From Parabacteroides sp. (GTDB taxonomy: Bacteria; Bacteroidota; Bacteroidia; Bacteroidales; Tannerellaceae): a stretch of DNA of 41,544 nucleotides. The stretch lies in assembly GCA_017937385.1 (NCBI GenBank), contig JAGBDR010000070.1, forward strand, positions 1-41,544, written 5' to 3'. The notes under the pieces were generated by a model, which made no database searches, was not told where the DNA came from, and saw only the letters and a program-made list of their open reading frames with translations. The position numbers and the translations under genes were made by a program. Shown one piece after another: positions 8,270-16,103 of the stretch (its first letter is position 1; every line of letters starts with the position of its first letter).

Positions 8270-8761
8270 TCAATTCAATGGGATTTTGACTTCTTCCTTT
8301 ACAATGTACATTTCTTTCTTATAGGCCGGGAACGCATCCATCAGAAGACGTTGCATGTGATAGGCCTCTTCATGTGAACGGAAATCACCGATACGCAGGC
8401 GCCAGAACGGAGCATTGTAGGTCACGTATGTCGGGACATCAGGAAACAGTTCTTTGATCTCCTTTTCCTTCCGGAAAGCTTCATCTTTGGATTTGCGCTG
8501 GTTATTACCGGAAAACACCTGTGTGCGATAGCCTTGTATTTTCAGAAAGGCCATGTCGTCAATCCTTTCCACTCCCTCACCATACAGGCGTTTGCCAAGC
8601 CTGTCACGAAGGGCATCCGGCTGACGCACCGTCACGGTTCCTTTTCCGGGGACACGCTCCTGCAAGGCGTCGATGATGTCTTCCGGCTGTCTTCCTCCGT
8701 CCGTCTGGGCCGACAAGACAGAGGAGACAAGCAACATACATAAGGACAAGATGTACTTCAT
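8270..8761 (-). CDS. Exported SPOR-domain protein
   Basis: A 163-residue protein with signal peptide ([16 protein letters not shown]). The C-terminal SPOR domain spans residues about 80-155 ([12 protein letters not shown], later [14 protein letters not shown]). SPOR domains bind peptidoglycan lacking stem peptides, often at division sites, so a periplasmic wall-binding role is expected. I chose the ATG at 8761 because it opens the signal peptide; another lies four codons upstream. It sits 19 bases after tpiA and one base before folE, fully within the operon. Confidence 0.9.
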   Translation of the reverse strand: MKYILSLCMLLVSSVLSAQTDGGRQPEDIIDALQERVPGKGTVTVRQPDALRDRLGKRLYGEGVERIDDMAFLKIQGYRTQVFSGNNQRKSKDEAFRKEKEIKELFPDVPTYVTYNAPFWRLRIGDFRSHEEAYHMQRLLMDAFPAYKKEMYIVKEEVKIPLN

Positions 8762-8780
8762 ATCAATTGACAATTGTCAA

Positions 8781-9539
8781 TTAATTAAACGCTTCGATAA
8801 TAGGCATGAACTTTTCGACAGCCAAAGATGCACCGCCGATCAGACCACCGTCTACGTTCGGTTTGGCAAACAGTTCCTTCGCATTGCCTGCATTACAGCT
8901 ACCACCGTAAAGGATCGTGCAGTTGTCGGCAATTTCCTGACCGTATTGGGCAGCCAGAGTAGCCCGGATATGTGCGTGGATTTCTTCAGCCTGGTCAGCC
9001 GTTGCAGTCTTGCCTGTGCCGATAGCCCAAACCGGTTCGTAAGCCAGAATGATCTTAGCGAAGTCTTCAGCAGACAAGCCGAACAAAGAACCCTTGATCT
9101 GAGCGTCTACCACTTCGAAATGCTTGCCGGCTTCTCTTTCTTCCAGCACTTCACCGATACAGAAGATCGGAGTCAGACCGTTAGCCAGAGCCAATTCAAC
9201 CTTTGTTTTCAGGATTTCCGGAGTTTCGTGATAGTAAGCACGTCTTTCAGAGTGGCCCAAGATCACATATTTCGCACCCGTAGAAGCAACCATAGCGGCA
9301 GAGACTTCACCTGTGAAAGCACCCTTTTCCTTGTCTGCGCAGTTTTCAGCAGCCACACCGATCTTGTCCGTGTCGATAGCAGCGGCCACGCTTGCCAGGT
9401 GAGTAAACGGAGTACCGATGATCACATCGCAGTTGGGAGTTTTACCTTTAAGAGCTTCGTCCAAGCCCTTTGCCAAAGCAAGACCTTCAGGAAGGGTTGT
9501 GTTCATCTTCCAGTTTCCTGCAACAATATTCTTTCTCAT
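8781..9539 (-). CDS. tpiA: Triosephosphate isomerase
   Basis: A 252-residue cytoplasmic glycolytic enzyme interconverting dihydroxyacetone phosphate and glyceraldehyde 3-phosphate. Visible active-site elements are Asn and Lys in GNWKMN near the N-terminus, the catalytic His in ILGHSERR, the catalytic Glu in [14 protein letters not shown] with the following flexible loop, and the phosphate-binding [10 protein letters not shown]. Length is normal. It lies in the middle of the operon, 32 bases after the DoxX gene. Confidence 0.99.
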   Translation of the reverse strand: MRKNIVAGNWKMNTTLPEGLALAKGLDEALKGKTPNCDVIIGTPFTHLASVAAAIDTDKIGVAAENCADKEKGAFTGEVSAAMVASTGAKYVILGHSERRAYYHETPEILKTKVELALANGLTPIFCIGEVLEEREAGKHFEVVDAQIKGSLFGLSAEDFAKIILAYEPVWAIGTGKTATADQAEEIHAHIRATLAAQYGQEIADNCTILYGGSCNAGNAKELFAKPNVDGGLIGGASLAVEKFMPIIEAFN

Positions 9540-9571
9540 GACTTAATTAATTAAATATGTAATACAAATAG

Positions 9572-10846
9572 TTATTTCTTTTCTTTCCGCTTGCGTCTGA
9601 AACGCAGCCAGTCATACAGCCAAACGAGCAGCAAAGGTACGGCAAAAGTCGATAGGTTGGTTGCCAGGACGCCACCTTCTTTGTTTTTAACTTTGCTTTC
9701 AAGCAAACGGCGGTTCATGACTTCCTTCACATGCTCTTCCGAAGGGATGTCGTTATAGTGCCACTTGCCCAGTATCGTGCCACCTTTCAGCAGCACCAGG
9801 CCGGGGTTGGAACGGATAATCGTCTTGAGCAGCACCTCGTCTGCCATCCGGAAAGGATACTCGGCTCCGGTATTGTCGCTCCAGGCATCGATCGCCTCCG
9901 GCGAAGAACCCGTCACGCAATAGAACGGGATCGTATGTTCGAGCGCGTAATCATACACACCGTTGATCTCATCCATCCGCCTGTCGTCCGCCTCTTCCAG
10001 CTTCGGAGCGACAAGCAGCAAGACAGGGCCGGGATTTCCGATGATCTCTTCCGTCACATCCTCGCCCTCTCCATCATACAGATTGAAAGCCGCAACAGGT
10101 GGCTGATACCCCTTCTTGACCAGTTCGGTCTTCGACTCCACAAACGTCCAGCTACTGTCGTTGGCCGGATAATCCTCCAACGAGAACTCTTTCTTCACGC
10201 CGTCTTTTTCATACACGAACGTGTACTTGTATTCGTCCTGCGGGGCCCCTTCGGGTATCTCCATCAACTGCGGTATGTTCGCCCCGACCTTATACGGGCG
10301 GAAGTCGATGACAGGCAAATGGTTGTAATTATAATAGGCAAAGCCGACACCGAACAGATAAGCATACAACGCGACAAACCAATACGCCCGAAAAGTAAAG
10401 CACTGGAACATACGTTGGTTATGAATAAACACCGTAACCGCGGCAACCGAAAGCACGACATTCTTGAAGAACGTCTCCCAATTGGAGATCACCAGCGCAT
10501 CCCCGAAGCAACCGCAATCTGACACGGGATCGAAAAGAGCCAGATACAACGTAAGCGGCGTCATAAACGCCATAAACACCAAGACAAGGAAAGAGACATA
10601 CCGCCTGTACACGCCTAACAGCATACAGGCACCGAGCGCAAACTCGATGGCCGAAAGATTGAAAGAGAGCAACCCCGTGAAAGACAGTAACCCGTCCAGC
10701 CCGAAAGAAGCCAGATACTCACCGATCTTGATCGCCCCTCCTACCGGATCGACCGCCTTGACAAAACCGGAAAAGACGAACACGATCCCGATCAAAAAAC
10801 GGCACGCTTCTACCCATATTTTAACAACGGTATTTTTATTTTTCAT
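9572..10846 (-). CDS. DoxX-family membrane protein with thioredoxin-like C-terminal part
   Basis: A 424-residue protein. The first 150 residues hold four transmembrane helices of the DoxX type (FLIGIVFVFSGFVKAVDPVGG, FALGACMLLGVY). One to two further helices follow near residue 165. Residues about 270-380 look like a thioredoxin-like fold without a CxxC pair (NPGLVLLKGGTILGKWHYND). A last helix ends in a basic tail (RRKRKEKK). Known homologues sit beside tpiA in Bacteroides, and the layout matches the BT_3928-type family. Function is unknown; an envelope redox or quinone-related role is inferred from the fold. The ATG at 10846 overlaps the end of the DUF1599 gene by 11 bases. An earlier in-frame ATG at 10873 lies inside the palindromic repeat and is less likely. 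Confidence 0.85.
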   Translation of the reverse strand: MKNKNTVVKIWVEACRFLIGIVFVFSGFVKAVDPVGGAIKIGEYLASFGLDGLLSFTGLLSFNLSAIEFALGACMLLGVYRRYVSFLVLVFMAFMTPLTLYLALFDPVSDCGCFGDALVISNWETFFKNVVLSVAAVTVFIHNQRMFQCFTFRAYWFVALYAYLFGVGFAYYNYNHLPVIDFRPYKVGANIPQLMEIPEGAPQDEYKYTFVYEKDGVKKEFSLEDYPANDSSWTFVESKTELVKKGYQPPVAAFNLYDGEGEDVTEEIIGNPGPVLLLVAPKLEEADDRRMDEINGVYDYALEHTIPFYCVTGSSPEAIDAWSDNTGAEYPFRMADEVLLKTIIRSNPGLVLLKGGTILGKWHYNDIPSEEHVKEVMNRRLLESKVKNKEGGVLATNLSTFAVPLLLVWLYDWLRFRRKRKEKK

Positions 10847-11429
10847 CAGCGGCTTCCCAGGATACGGACGCACAGCCGTGCGTCTCTACATTATATTCTT
10901 CTAATTTGATCAGGCCAAATAGGGCATAATTGATCATGTCCATATAGTTGGCATCAATGCCTTCGGACACGAGCGTCTTGCCTCCGTGGCTCTCGATCTG
11001 TTTCGTACGATAGATTTTCATCAGGATCAGATCTGTATACGAACTGATACGCATCCCGCGCCAAGCCTCGCCGTAATCATGGTTCTTGGCGTACATCAGT
11101 TCTTTGGTCTCCGTGATGTAGCGGTCATACAAGGCAAGCGCCTCTTCATTGCTGATATCGGTCGTGTCGGCAAATCCTTTTGCCAATTGGATCAAGCCGA
11201 TCACCCCGTAGTTCACAATCGCGACAAATTCCGGGCGGATTCCTTCGCCTACCATGCTCACGCCTTTGATCTCAAGGCTGCGGATCCGGTTTGCCTTGAT
11301 AAAGATCTGATCGGTCAGCGACTGCGGACGCATGATCCGCCACGAGGGACCGTAATCTTTCAATTTCTTTTCAAACAGTTCCCGACATTGGGATATTACC
11401 TTCTCGAATTGTTCCTTCGTATCAGCCAT
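10836..11429 (-). CDS. DUF1599 protein with repeat-derived C-terminus
   Basis: A 197-residue protein made of two related halves. The first has KKLKDYGPSWRIMRPQSLTDQIFIK and the second AKNHDYGEAWRGMRISSYTDLILMK, each followed by INYxxxGLIxL. This is the duplicated DUF1599 domain, of unknown function and probably cytoplasmic. After LFGLIKLEEYN the reading frame enters a dispersed palindromic repeat, which encodes VETHGCASV, and then runs on to a stop inside the start of the DoxX gene. The natural stop was presumably near EEYN. It is the first gene of the operon, with a consensus promoter 25 bases upstream. Confidence 0.92.
   Translation of the reverse strand: MADTKEQFEKVISQCRELFEKKLKDYGPSWRIMRPQSLTDQIFIKANRIRSLEIKGVSMVGEGIRPEFVAIVNYGVIGLIQLAKGFADTTDISNEEALALYDRYITETKELMYAKNHDYGEAWRGMRISSYTDLILMKIYRTKQIESHGGKTLVSEGIDANYMDMINYALFGLIKLEEYNVETHGCASVSWEAADEK
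10862..10889. repeat. Dispersed palindromic repeat, decayed copy inside a gene end
   Basis: The right arm GTGCGTCTCTAC and the loop match the copy at 37-64 exactly. The left arm has three mismatches (ATACGGACGCAC). The copy lies in the 3' end of the DUF1599 coding region and just upstream of the DoxX start. Confidence 0.85.
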
Positions 11430-11453
11430 ACTTCATTGTCACTTAGATTGGCG

Positions 11454-11484
11454 CAAAGTTACGAATAACAGGGGAAAAAACAAA
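11454..11484 (-). promoter_or_regulatory. Full Bacteroidetes promoter of the DUF1599-folE operon
   Basis: The minus strand has TTTG (11481-11484), then 19 bases, then TAACTTTG (11454-11461). This matches TTTG-N19-TAnnTTTG. It is the best promoter in the window and lies 24 bases before the DUF1599 start codon. Confidence 0.8.
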
Positions 11485-11506
11485 TTGCCCGTCGGGATCC
11501 CCCCTC

Positions 11507-13438
11507 CTATTCCACTTCCTTCATCAACCGATTGTATTCCGCTTCGTCGCGGCACATCTTGTCGTACCAGTTCTTTTTCAGGACCAGGGTGGTGATGCCT
11601 AAGATCAGGAGGCTGGTCAGGAGCGGCATTCCTTCGCGGATGACGATATACATCGGGATGACGGTGAGGCACATCTGCCAGACGATGCCGACGGCGACGT
11701 TCACCATGTCGCGCTTGAAATGCGTGTTGGCCGTCACTTGCGGATAACGGGCGACCACCTTGTCGTGTACCGGTTTCCAGAAACCCCACGGGCGCACGGT
11801 GATGTAGAAACGCTCCAGCGTCGCGTCATCGACCGGAGGCGCCATGTAGGTCCCGGCCACACATCCGGCAAGCGAAATGGCAAACAATAGCGGGAAATAG
11901 AACAACGGCAGCAACGGCGCACAACCGGCATACTCGCCCACGCGCTCCACGAAATGGCCGTCGACCATCGTATAGCTGTCGAAAATGAACGGGCAGACCA
12001 TCGAAGCGGCAATCCCCGTGATCATCCCCCAGAAATAGCCGTTGCCGTTGAACCGCCACCAATGCCATTTCAACAGGTTGGCTGCGATATAGCCTCCCCA
12101 CAAGGCGGAGGTAATCCATTGGAGAACCGAGTTGACGCTCTCCACGAAGAAACCGATCACGACGCTCAGCACCACCACGGCAATCGTCACGACATGGCTC
12201 GCACGGATCATCGTCCGGTTGCTGGCCGACGGATTGATATATTTCTTGTAGATGTCATTCACGATATAGGCCGGCGCTGCATTGGCCGTCGAGGCAAACG
12301 TAGACATGAAAGCCGCCAGCAGCCCCGCCAACAGCAAGCCGCAGACCCCGACCGGCACAAACTGGTTGATGGCGTTAGGCAAAATCAACTCGAAGTCGAT
12401 CGCCCCCGTTTGGGTCGTCAGGTCCAACTGGTCGAAAAACGCCAACGCCAGGACCGTGAACCCCATGATCATCAAATAGCGCGGCACCAACAGGATCACC
12501 GGGACCGACCCGCTCATCAACGCCGCCTCCTTCCCGCTCCGGCAGGAAAGGATCTTCTGCATATCGTAGTTGGGAGCCGGGCCCGCCATGCTGTTGAACA
12601 CTCCTTTGAACAGCATCATCATGATGAAGATACCGAACAGCCCGTACTGGTCGGCCGCGATCTTGTCGTTGACACTTGCAAGCATTCCCGTCCAATCCAT
12701 ATCGAGCGTCCACGACGGCATCAGGCTTGTCCAGCCTTCCGGCACGATCGCCGCCAGCGTTTCGGGGCTGACCTTCATCATGGCAATGACGGCGATGATG
12801 ATACCCGCCACCGTCATGATGGCAAACTGCACCACGTCGGTCCAGACGATACTGAGCATACCGCCCAGCATCACATAGAAAGTGGCAATCGCCGTAAAGA
12901 ATATCCCGTAGGCATGCGGCACATATTCCGCCGGGATGTCAAACGGCACGTAGGCCGAAACCACATTCCACGGGAAAAAGATCTCCATGAACTTACCCAC
13001 GCCGATAAATCCGTAACTCAGAAAACCCAAGACACCGATAAGCGCATATATGACAACGATCGTATGCGACAACCTCGCCCCCCGGTCTTTCCCGAAGCGC
13101 GTCTGTATCCACTCCGCACCGGTCAGCACGTTGGACCGCCGGAGCCAGACCGACAAATAGGCCATCAGGAATATCTGGTTGAACACAGGCCACAGCCACG
13201 GGACCCATGCGCTCTTGACGCCATAGATGAAAGCGAGCGTCACCATCCACATCGTCCCGGAAATATCGAATTGCCCGGAAGCATTGGACAGCCCCAACAT
13301 ATAGAACGGCAACGTCTTCCCGCCCAAAAAGTAAGCATCCATATTCTTGGAAGCCCGTTTTTTCAACACAAGCCCGATCACAACCATCGCCAGCAAATAG
13401 AGCGCGATGATCAAGATGTCTATCATTTGTAGTTTCAT
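11507..13438 (-). CDS. Sodium:solute symporter, likely for mannose-type disaccharides
   Basis: A 643-residue inner-membrane protein with about 13-14 transmembrane helices of the SSS family. Family features are the N-terminal GGKTLPFYMLGLSNASGQFDISGT region, the RFG motif (WIQTRFGKDRGAR) and STFASTANAAPAYIVNDIYKKY in the middle. An extra C-terminal pair of helices follows an amphipathic stretch. It lies downstream of a GH130 phosphorylase. In B. fragilis the corresponding phosphorylase is encoded beside a sodium-driven sugar transporter, so uptake of mannobiose- or mannosylglucose-type sugars is inferred. The gene is GC-rich like the GH130 gene, but an MNT/HEPN pair now separates the two. Confidence 0.9.
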   Translation of the reverse strand: MKLQMIDILIIALYLLAMVVIGLVLKKRASKNMDAYFLGGKTLPFYMLGLSNASGQFDISGTMWMVTLAFIYGVKSAWVPWLWPVFNQIFLMAYLSVWLRRSNVLTGAEWIQTRFGKDRGARLSHTIVVIYALIGVLGFLSYGFIGVGKFMEIFFPWNVVSAYVPFDIPAEYVPHAYGIFFTAIATFYVMLGGMLSIVWTDVVQFAIMTVAGIIIAVIAMMKVSPETLAAIVPEGWTSLMPSWTLDMDWTGMLASVNDKIAADQYGLFGIFIMMMLFKGVFNSMAGPAPNYDMQKILSCRSGKEAALMSGSVPVILLVPRYLMIMGFTVLALAFFDQLDLTTQTGAIDFELILPNAINQFVPVGVCGLLLAGLLAAFMSTFASTANAAPAYIVNDIYKKYINPSASNRTMIRASHVVTIAVVVLSVVIGFFVESVNSVLQWITSALWGGYIAANLLKWHWWRFNGNGYFWGMITGIAASMVCPFIFDSYTMVDGHFVERVGEYAGCAPLLPLFYFPLLFAISLAGCVAGTYMAPPVDDATLERFYITVRPWGFWKPVHDKVVARYPQVTANTHFKRDMVNVAVGIVWQMCLTVIPMYIVIREGMPLLTSLLILGITTLVLKKNWYDKMCRDEAEYNRLMKEVE

Positions 13439-13480
13439 GGTAATATCGACTTTAAGTTTAAATCCTTATTTTTCTTTGAA

Positions 13481-13891
13481 TCACTTATTTTTATCAATCA
13501 ATTTATGAACCTCCTCAATAAAAGATTCCGCACGAGGGAGAAGATAATCGACCAAAGCAGCATCGCAATAGGCGAAATCCTCATAATCGCCACTATGTCT
13601 TTTCTCGAAAAGATTACTGAACGTTGTTCCATGTTCTAAACCAAGTAGCCCGGTACGAACAAAATGAAACGAGAGCATGGTCTTTACCCCATTGTGAGTT
13701 GAAGCCTCGATACCTTTTGCTATAAGTAGTGCTGAAGCAGCATAGAAACAGGCATAATAAAGACGGTTAATGGCTGCATTATAATAGTTCCCGTTACGCA
13801 TATAGTTTGCTTCTTCCAATGTGCTACGAGCACGTTCAAGACGATAGCCAACCAAAGCAGCACGATGTTCCGGAGACAGTTCCTGTTTCAT
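13481..13891 (-). CDS. HEPN-domain protein of an MNT/HEPN pair
   Basis: A 136-residue all-helical HEPN protein. Recognisable parts are NGNYYNAAINRLYYACFYAASALLIAKG, HNGVKTMLSFHFVRTG and FEKRHSGDYEDF. HEPN partners of minimal nucleotidyltransferases often act as RNase toxins. The canonical R-x4-6-H catalytic motif is not obvious here: the closest is R followed by H after seven residues (RTGLLGLEH). It may therefore be non-catalytic, or use other residues. It overlaps the nucleotidyltransferase stop by four bases (ATGA at 13888-13891), so the pair is coupled. Confidence 0.9.
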   Translation of the reverse strand: MKQELSPEHRAALVGYRLERARSTLEEANYMRNGNYYNAAINRLYYACFYAASALLIAKGIEASTHNGVKTMLSFHFVRTGLLGLEHGTTFSNLFEKRHSGDYEDFAYCDAALVDYLLPRAESFIEEVHKLIDKNK

Positions 13892-14202
13892 AATACAATA
13901 CCTTCATTCATTACGTTTATAGAAAAAGGAGTTTGGAACGGACGGCTTTCCCAAAGTTTGCGAAGGATGATCATCGGACTGATTATTATACCTGTTTTGA
14001 CCTCCAATTCATATAGCGGACGGATGATTTCCTGTTCACGCTCAGGAGTAAGTTGGGGTTCTTCAAGCAGGATAAGCAAATCTATATCACTGTCCGAACG
14101 CGCATCCCCACGTGCTTCCGAACCATATAGAATCGTCTTTGCACTGGGGGCGACACGTTTTATTATCTGGCTGATTGTTGCAACAATATCTGTTCTTCTC
14201 AT
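13888..14202 (-). CDS. Minimal nucleotidyltransferase (MntA-like antitoxin)
   Basis: A 104-residue MNT protein. The polymerase-beta-type active site GSx10DxD is intact: GSEARGDARSDSDIDLLI. In characterised MntA/HepT pairs this protein neutralises the HEPN toxin by adding AMP to it. A third acidic residue could be supplied by YELEVKTGIIIS. The gene comes first, has its own TAnnTTTG box, and overlaps the HEPN gene. The pair sits between the GH130 and symporter genes and is less GC-rich than either, which suggests insertion. Confidence 0.9.
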   Translation of the reverse strand: MRRTDIVATISQIIKRVAPSAKTILYGSEARGDARSDSDIDLLILLEEPQLTPEREQEIIRPLYELEVKTGIIISPMIILRKLWESRPFQTPFSINVMNEGIVL

Positions 14203-14236
14203 GATTGTAATATGCCTTATACGAATTACTATGCCA

Positions 14237-14244
14237 CAAAGATA
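14237..14244 (-). promoter_or_regulatory. -7 box TATCTTTG of the MNT/HEPN pair
   Basis: The minus strand reads TATCTTTG 34 bases before the MNT start codon. The pair therefore probably has its own promoter, which may also drive the symporter gene downstream. Confidence 0.55.
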
Positions 14245-14321
14245 GGATATATTTATGATTTATAGCCCATAAAATAAATCCGTCTCATCCGCGCCATCCG
14301 CGTCCAATCCCTCTTTCCGCC

Positions 14322-15500
14322 TTACCACCCGCCAACCTCAGCCTCGTTTTTCTCGATCAGCTCCTGGATTCGGGCGACTGAGGCGGCGGAACGGAAGCCG
14401 TCGGTAGGCGTGTTCATGCAGTAATCGACCAAGATGTCGACGGTCGAGACCGCCACGTGCATCCGCGTGTCGCTGGAAGCATAATAGATGAACACCTTGC
14501 CGTCCTCATCGGCGATCCAGCCGTTGGAGAAGAGGACGTTCGACACGTCACCGACCCGCTCTTCCCCCATCGGGGCCATGAAGTAGCCTCCGGGCTGGGC
14601 GATGACCTGCGTAGGGTCGTCGAGGGCAGTCATGTAGAGGTAGAGCACGTAGCGCAATCCGGCCGCGCACCCCCGGACCCCGTGAGCGAGGTGCAGCCAG
14701 CCTTGCGGCGTCTTGATCGGATGCGGCCCCTCCCCGTTTTTCACCTCCTTGACAGTATGATAATGGCGGCGGTCGATGATCTGCTCGTCGTGCACCTCAG
14801 CATGCGCCATGTCGTCGACCAGCGCCCAGCCGATGCCTCCGCCGTTGCCTGCCTCGATAAACCCATCCTGCGGACGAGTGTAGAGAGCATACTTGCCATC
14901 GACAAACTCCGGATGCATCACAACGTTGCGTTGCTGGCTCTTCGACACCAAGTCGGGCAGGCGTTCCCAGTTGACCAAATCCTTGGTACGCACGATCCCC
15001 GCCTTGGCGACAGCCGCCGACAGGTCGCCCGGCCGTGCCTCCGGGTCGTGCCGTTCGCTACAGAAGATGCCATACACCCACCCGTCCTCATGGGCCGTCA
15101 GGCGCATGTCATAGACGTTCGTTTCCTCCGGGTCGATGTCGGGCAGGCAGACCGGCCGTTTCCAAAAACGGAAATTGTCCACCCCATTCGGGCTTTCGGC
15201 AATGGCGAAAAAGGACTTGCGGTCACGTCCCTCCACGCGGACCATCAACAGGTACTTGCCGTTCCATTTGATCGCCCCCGCATTCATGCAGGCATTGACC
15301 CCGATGCGCTCCAGGCAATAGGGGTTGGTCGCCGGATTCAAGTCGTAGCGCCATTCAAGCGGCACATGCGCAGCCGTAACCACCGGGTTCTTATAACGTG
15401 TGAAAGCACAGCCGGGGACGTCCACCGGGACGTTCACCTCGGAAAGGAGTATTTCATGTTGCTCCTGCAACATCTTGATCGTATCTGAGAAACTTTCCAT
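14322..15500 (-). CDS. GH130 4-O-beta-D-mannosyl-D-glucose phosphorylase
   Basis: A 392-residue cytoplasmic enzyme of family GH130, expected to phosphorolyse mannosyl-glucose to mannose 1-phosphate and glucose. Family features include NPYCLERIGVNACMNAGAIKWNGKYLLMVRVEGRDRKSFFA, with the general-acid Asp in PDIDPEETNVYDMRLT, then RNVVMHPEFVDGKYALYTRP and the phosphate-binding region around HYHTVKEVKNGEGPHPIKT. Length matches the mannosylglucose phosphorylases of B. fragilis and Ruminococcus. The epimerase that makes its substrate from mannobiose is not in the window. The gene is GC-rich and lies 30 bases after the HU-like gene. Confidence 0.92.
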   Translation of the reverse strand: MESFSDTIKMLQEQHEILLSEVNVPVDVPGCAFTRYKNPVVTAAHVPLEWRYDLNPATNPYCLERIGVNACMNAGAIKWNGKYLLMVRVEGRDRKSFFAIAESPNGVDNFRFWKRPVCLPDIDPEETNVYDMRLTAHEDGWVYGIFCSERHDPEARPGDLSAAVAKAGIVRTKDLVNWERLPDLVSKSQQRNVVMHPEFVDGKYALYTRPQDGFIEAGNGGGIGWALVDDMAHAEVHDEQIIDRRHYHTVKEVKNGEGPHPIKTPQGWLHLAHGVRGCAAGLRYVLYLYMTALDDPTQVIAQPGGYFMAPMGEERVGDVSNVLFSNGWIADEDGKVFIYYASSDTRMHVAVSTVDILVDYCMNTPTDGFRSAASVARIQELIEKNEAEVGGW

Positions 15501-15530
15501 TATCCTAATGTTCTTTAAAATTGTTCTATA

Positions 15531-15980
15531 CTACAATTCGCCGGGGCGGTCTTCCTCTCCGCCGGGCGTCGTGTCCTTCGCATCGGCCGGAAGTTCGATC
15601 CATTCCAGGTCGTCGCTATCGACCAAGGCACGGCTGTAAGTACCGCTCGACAGCTTTTCCCGTTCGGGGATAAACTCCACCCGGACCGCCTTCACCTGCT
15701 TGCCGAAGTCGAAATCCTTCAGGTCTTTCACGCCCGTCGTACTGAGGGTATAGCGGAAATAGCCCAGCCCCTTGATATGGACGCTCTTTCCCTGCGACAT
15801 ACGGGTATGGATCACGCCGGCAATGTCACCCAAGACCGCCTGGACATCGGAATTACTTACTGTGGAAATCTTAGCCAAATCTTTGGCAATCGTTTCCGTC
15901 TCGACCGGTTTGCCCTGCACGACGGCACGGGGGTAATAGACCTGCTGCTTTTTGTTAAATGATTTCTTGTAAAAAGGCAT
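15531..15980 (-). CDS. HU-like DNA-binding protein
   Basis: A 149-residue protein with an HU/IHF-type fold in residues 1-125. It starts with MPFYKKSFNKKQQVYYPRAV and contains GDIAGVIHTRMSQGKSVHIKGLGYFRYTLS, which corresponds to the HU dimer core and arm region. The acidic C-terminal tail (DDLEWIELPADAKD, GGEEDRPGEL) is typical of the long Bacteroidetes HU-like proteins. It probably binds DNA as a dimer in the nucleoid. Three 17-bp palindromes spaced exactly 22 bases apart lie 40-100 bases upstream of its start codon and may control it. Confidence 0.88.
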   Translation of the reverse strand: MPFYKKSFNKKQQVYYPRAVVQGKPVETETIAKDLAKISTVSNSDVQAVLGDIAGVIHTRMSQGKSVHIKGLGYFRYTLSTTGVKDLKDFDFGKQVKAVRVEFIPEREKLSSGTYSRALVDSDDLEWIELPADAKDTTPGGEEDRPGEL

Positions 15981-16019
15981 ACCTTCTAATGTTTATAAGT
16001 TAATAAATATGTTAATTTC

Positions 16020-16080
16020 TCGATACGGCGTATTGACGCGCTCAATATGGCATATTGACGTCCTCAATACGCCGTATTGA
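16020..16080. repeat. Array of three 17-bp palindromes with 22-bp period
   Basis: The units are at 16020-16036 (TCGATACGGCGTATTGA), 16042-16058 (TCAATATGGCATATTGA) and 16064-16080 (TCAATACGCCGTATTGA). Each is a palindrome of 8-base arms around one base; the first has one mismatch. Five-base spacers give an exact 22-base period, about two turns of DNA. The array lies between the sulfotransferase stop and the HU-like gene start, both on the minus strand. No T-run follows, so an operator or protein-binding array is more likely than a terminator. Confidence 0.9.
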
Positions 16081-16103
16081 GAATGACAGTTCAGAATCAT
16101 GAT

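Noticed and set aside
11954-13432. Long plus-strand frame opposite the symporter gene
   Set aside because: It is antisense to a clear membrane protein, is extremely rich in His, Arg, Asp and Gln, and arises from the GC-rich codon use of that gene.
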